DNA from: Ahrensia kielensis DSM 5890 | GTDB taxonomy: Bacteria; Pseudomonadota; Alphaproteobacteria; Rhizobiales; Rhizobiaceae | Direction: 5' to 3' | DNA: 64,000 nt | Assembly: GCF_000374465.1 (NCBI RefSeq) | Contig: NZ_KB894532.1 | Span: 1-64,000 of the forward strand | Shown: piece by piece, positions 62,901-64,000 of the stretch | Numbering within the stretch: position 1 is the stretch's first letter | How the letters are laid out: every line of letters begins with the position of its first letter | Made by a program: the position numbers and the translations under genes | Notes under the pieces: generated by a model | The model's database searches: none | The model's input: the letters and a program-made list of their open reading frames with translations, nothing else | What the model was told of the DNA's origin: nothing

Positions 62901-63149
62901 ATGAAAAAACTACTATCCGCAGCCCTAGTAAGTGCATCTGTTCTTGGCGCAACATTGCCAGGTTTTGCTGGTGAAGGCGAAGGTGTCGTAGCCGCCATTG
63001 AGCCGGCAACGGGCACAGTCATGCTTGAAGACGGTACCGCATGGACAGTTGGCGCAGAGGTTGATGTTTCAGCGCTCGCAGTCGGCGATTCAGTCAAGGT
63101 AACATATGAAGACGGCACGACAGTGCTGACATCTGTCGAAAAGATGTAA
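62901..63149 (+). CDS. DUF1344 small periplasmic protein
   Basis: The 82-residue product has a signal peptide ending near GFA and a short beta domain EGVVAAIEPATGTVMLEDGTAW as in DUF1344, with the repeated pattern of a small OB-like barrel. Its role is unknown. AAAGGAACACGACG precedes the ATG. A strong terminator follows, so it is a single-gene unit. Confidence 0.87.
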   Translation: MKKLLSAALVSASVLGATLPGFAGEGEGVVAAIEPATGTVMLEDGTAWTVGAEVDVSALAVGDSVKVTYEDGTTVLTSVEKM

Positions 63150-63163
63150 TTTTAAGAATTCGG

Positions 63164-63194
63164 CGGCAGGCAATCTATTTTGCCTGCCGTTTTT
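63164..63194 (+). terminator. Rho-independent terminator
   Basis: A perfect 10-bp stem pairs CGGCAGGCAA at 63164-63173 with TTGCCTGCCG at 63180-63189, 6-base loop, followed by TTTTT. It ends the first DUF1344 gene. Confidence 0.92.
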
Positions 63195-63322
63195 CGGCCA
63201 TCAATATGCCGTCAAATGACCGCTTGCCGGCATTCTTCCATAGCCCTAACATCGCCTCGTCCGGCAGCGCTTTAATCCTATAAAGCAGCTGTGTCCGGCC
63301 AAAACCTATTGGAATTTGACCG

Positions 63323-63562
63323 ATGAAAAAATTTGCTTTTGCATTGATTATTATTGCCGCGGCAACCGCTTCAGTTTTTGCTGCAGAAATCGAAGGCACG
63401 GTAGAAAATGTAGATCTTGATAACATGAAGATCACGCTTGCCGATGGCAAGGAGTACAAGGTTGCTCAAGGCATTCCGCTTGAAATCTTGGCTGAAGGCG
63501 CAAATGTGATCCTCAACACAAATGATGATGGCACCGCAACTGACATCATGTTGATTGATTGA
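63323..63562 (+). CDS. DUF1344 small periplasmic protein, second copy
   Basis: The 79-residue product has a signal peptide ending FAAE and the core EIEGTVENVDLDNMKITLADGKEY, with the same plan as the protein at 62901 but low identity. The C-terminus NTNDDGTATDIML matches the family. Function unknown. The two copies are separated by a terminator, so they are independent transcripts. Confidence 0.85.
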   Translation: MKKFAFALIIIAAATASVFAAEIEGTVENVDLDNMKITLADGKEYKVAQGIPLEILAEGANVILNTNDDGTATDIMLID

Positions 63563-63628
63563 TCTAAATGTACAAACCTCTGGACTTCGCTTCGCTGTTA
63601 CATACGATGCGGAAAACGGAGGATGACA

Positions 63629-64000
63629 ATGCCAAATTCTAAGCCAGATAATCCGCGCGGTGAACTGACAATACGAACGCTTGCCATGCCGGGCGACACC
63701 AATGCTGCCGGTGATATTTTCGGCGGCTGGGTGATGGCACAAATGGATTTGGCATGCGGTATTCGCGGCGCAGAACGCGCAGGTGGCCGCATTGTAACCG
63801 CCGCCGTCAATGAAATGTCCTTTGCCAGCCCCGTTAAAGTGGGCGACACGCTTTCAATCTATTCGGACATTGAAAAAATCGGCAATAGCTCAATGGTTTT
63901 ATATATTGAGGCTTGGGCGCAGCGTTATCTAACAGATGTCAGCGAACGAGTGACTTTCGCACGCTTTACCATGGTCGCGATTGATACAAACGGCAAACCA
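63629..64000 (+). CDS. Acyl-CoA thioesterase, YciA-like, 3' end outside the window
   Basis: The visible 124 codons show a hotdog-fold thioesterase: ELTIRTLAMPGDTNAAGDIFGGWVMAQMDLACGIRGAERA is the start of YciA-type enzymes, with the catalytic Asp in the MAQMDLA helix and FASPVKVGD downstream. GGAGG precedes ATG 63629 by six bases; ATG 63623 abuts the ribosome site and is less likely. It hydrolyses acyl-CoA thioesters in the cytoplasm. Confidence 0.9.
   Translation, partial: MPNSKPDNPRGELTIRTLAMPGDTNAAGDIFGGWVMAQMDLACGIRGAERAGGRIVTAAVNEMSFASPVKVGDTLSIYSDIEKIGNSSMVLYIEAWAQRYLTDVSERVTFARFTMVAIDTNGKP

Overview
The window looks like chromosome from an alphaproteobacterium, most likely a marine member of the Hyphomicrobiales (Rhizobiales) or a close relative. 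GC content is moderate (about half, by eye). The taxonomic hints are two DUF1344 genes, a D-Ala-D-Ala carboxypeptidase with a SPOR tail, a class Ib aspartate aminotransferase, and an unusual density of ABC, TRAP and TTT uptake systems. I saw no rRNA, tRNA, CRISPR array, prophage or intact insertion sequence. The assignment rests on gene content read by eye, not on a database search.

Layout. 1-5.5 kb: a partial ornithine cyclodeaminase-family gene, a remnant of a TIR-like/deoxyribosyltransferase-like gene, rlmF, recQ, and a tetR divergent from a DUF1330-type gene. 5.5-12.7 kb: a LacI-controlled ABC sugar operon ending in a mutarotase and a D-lyxose-isomerase-family enzyme. 13.4-20.3 kb: a branched-chain-type ABC transporter with an aldehyde dehydrogenase and an SDR, preceded by a structured leader. 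20.3-26.6 kb, opposite strand: a TRAP transporter, a benzoylformate-decarboxylase-like ThDP enzyme and a dihydroxyacetophenone-dioxygenase-like cupin, with a divergent AraC regulator. These two convergent blocks may serve one aromatic keto-acid route. 27-28.1 kb: a luciferase-like monooxygenase and an orphan gene tail.

28.1-35.4 kb: a tripartite tricarboxylate transporter (tctCBA plus an AbrB-type membrane protein) divergent from a TctD-like response regulator and an 815-residue protein that joins a complete TctE-like histidine kinase to a complete periplasmic binding protein. A ladder of four GTCAG-like motifs with an 11-bp period lies in the divergent promoter region. This is the most unusual object in the window.

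35.5-46.3 kb: a small secreted WYL-like protein; an Old-Yellow-Enzyme-type demethylase/reductase with its own TetR regulator and a perfect 18-bp operator; then a mevalonate catabolism locus (degradative class II HMG-CoA reductase, TRAP transporter, HMG-CoA lyase) divergent from a MocR-type regulator and followed by a FadR-type GntR regulator.

46.5-64 kb: mostly housekeeping and small accessory genes: dacF-like carboxypeptidase, a beta-hydroxyacid dehydrogenase, GNAT, a YHYH secreted protein with its partner, an ECF42-type sigma factor with a DGPF protein, MAPEG, trmL, an orphan coiled-coil protein, rsgA, aspartate aminotransferase, an EAL protein, GST, DUF1499, DUF1176, an EamA transporter, two DUF1344 proteins and a truncated acyl-CoA thioesterase.

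A recurring theme is that three of the five transporter operons carry a strong intercistronic hairpin directly after the binding-protein gene, which would favour excess binding protein over permease.
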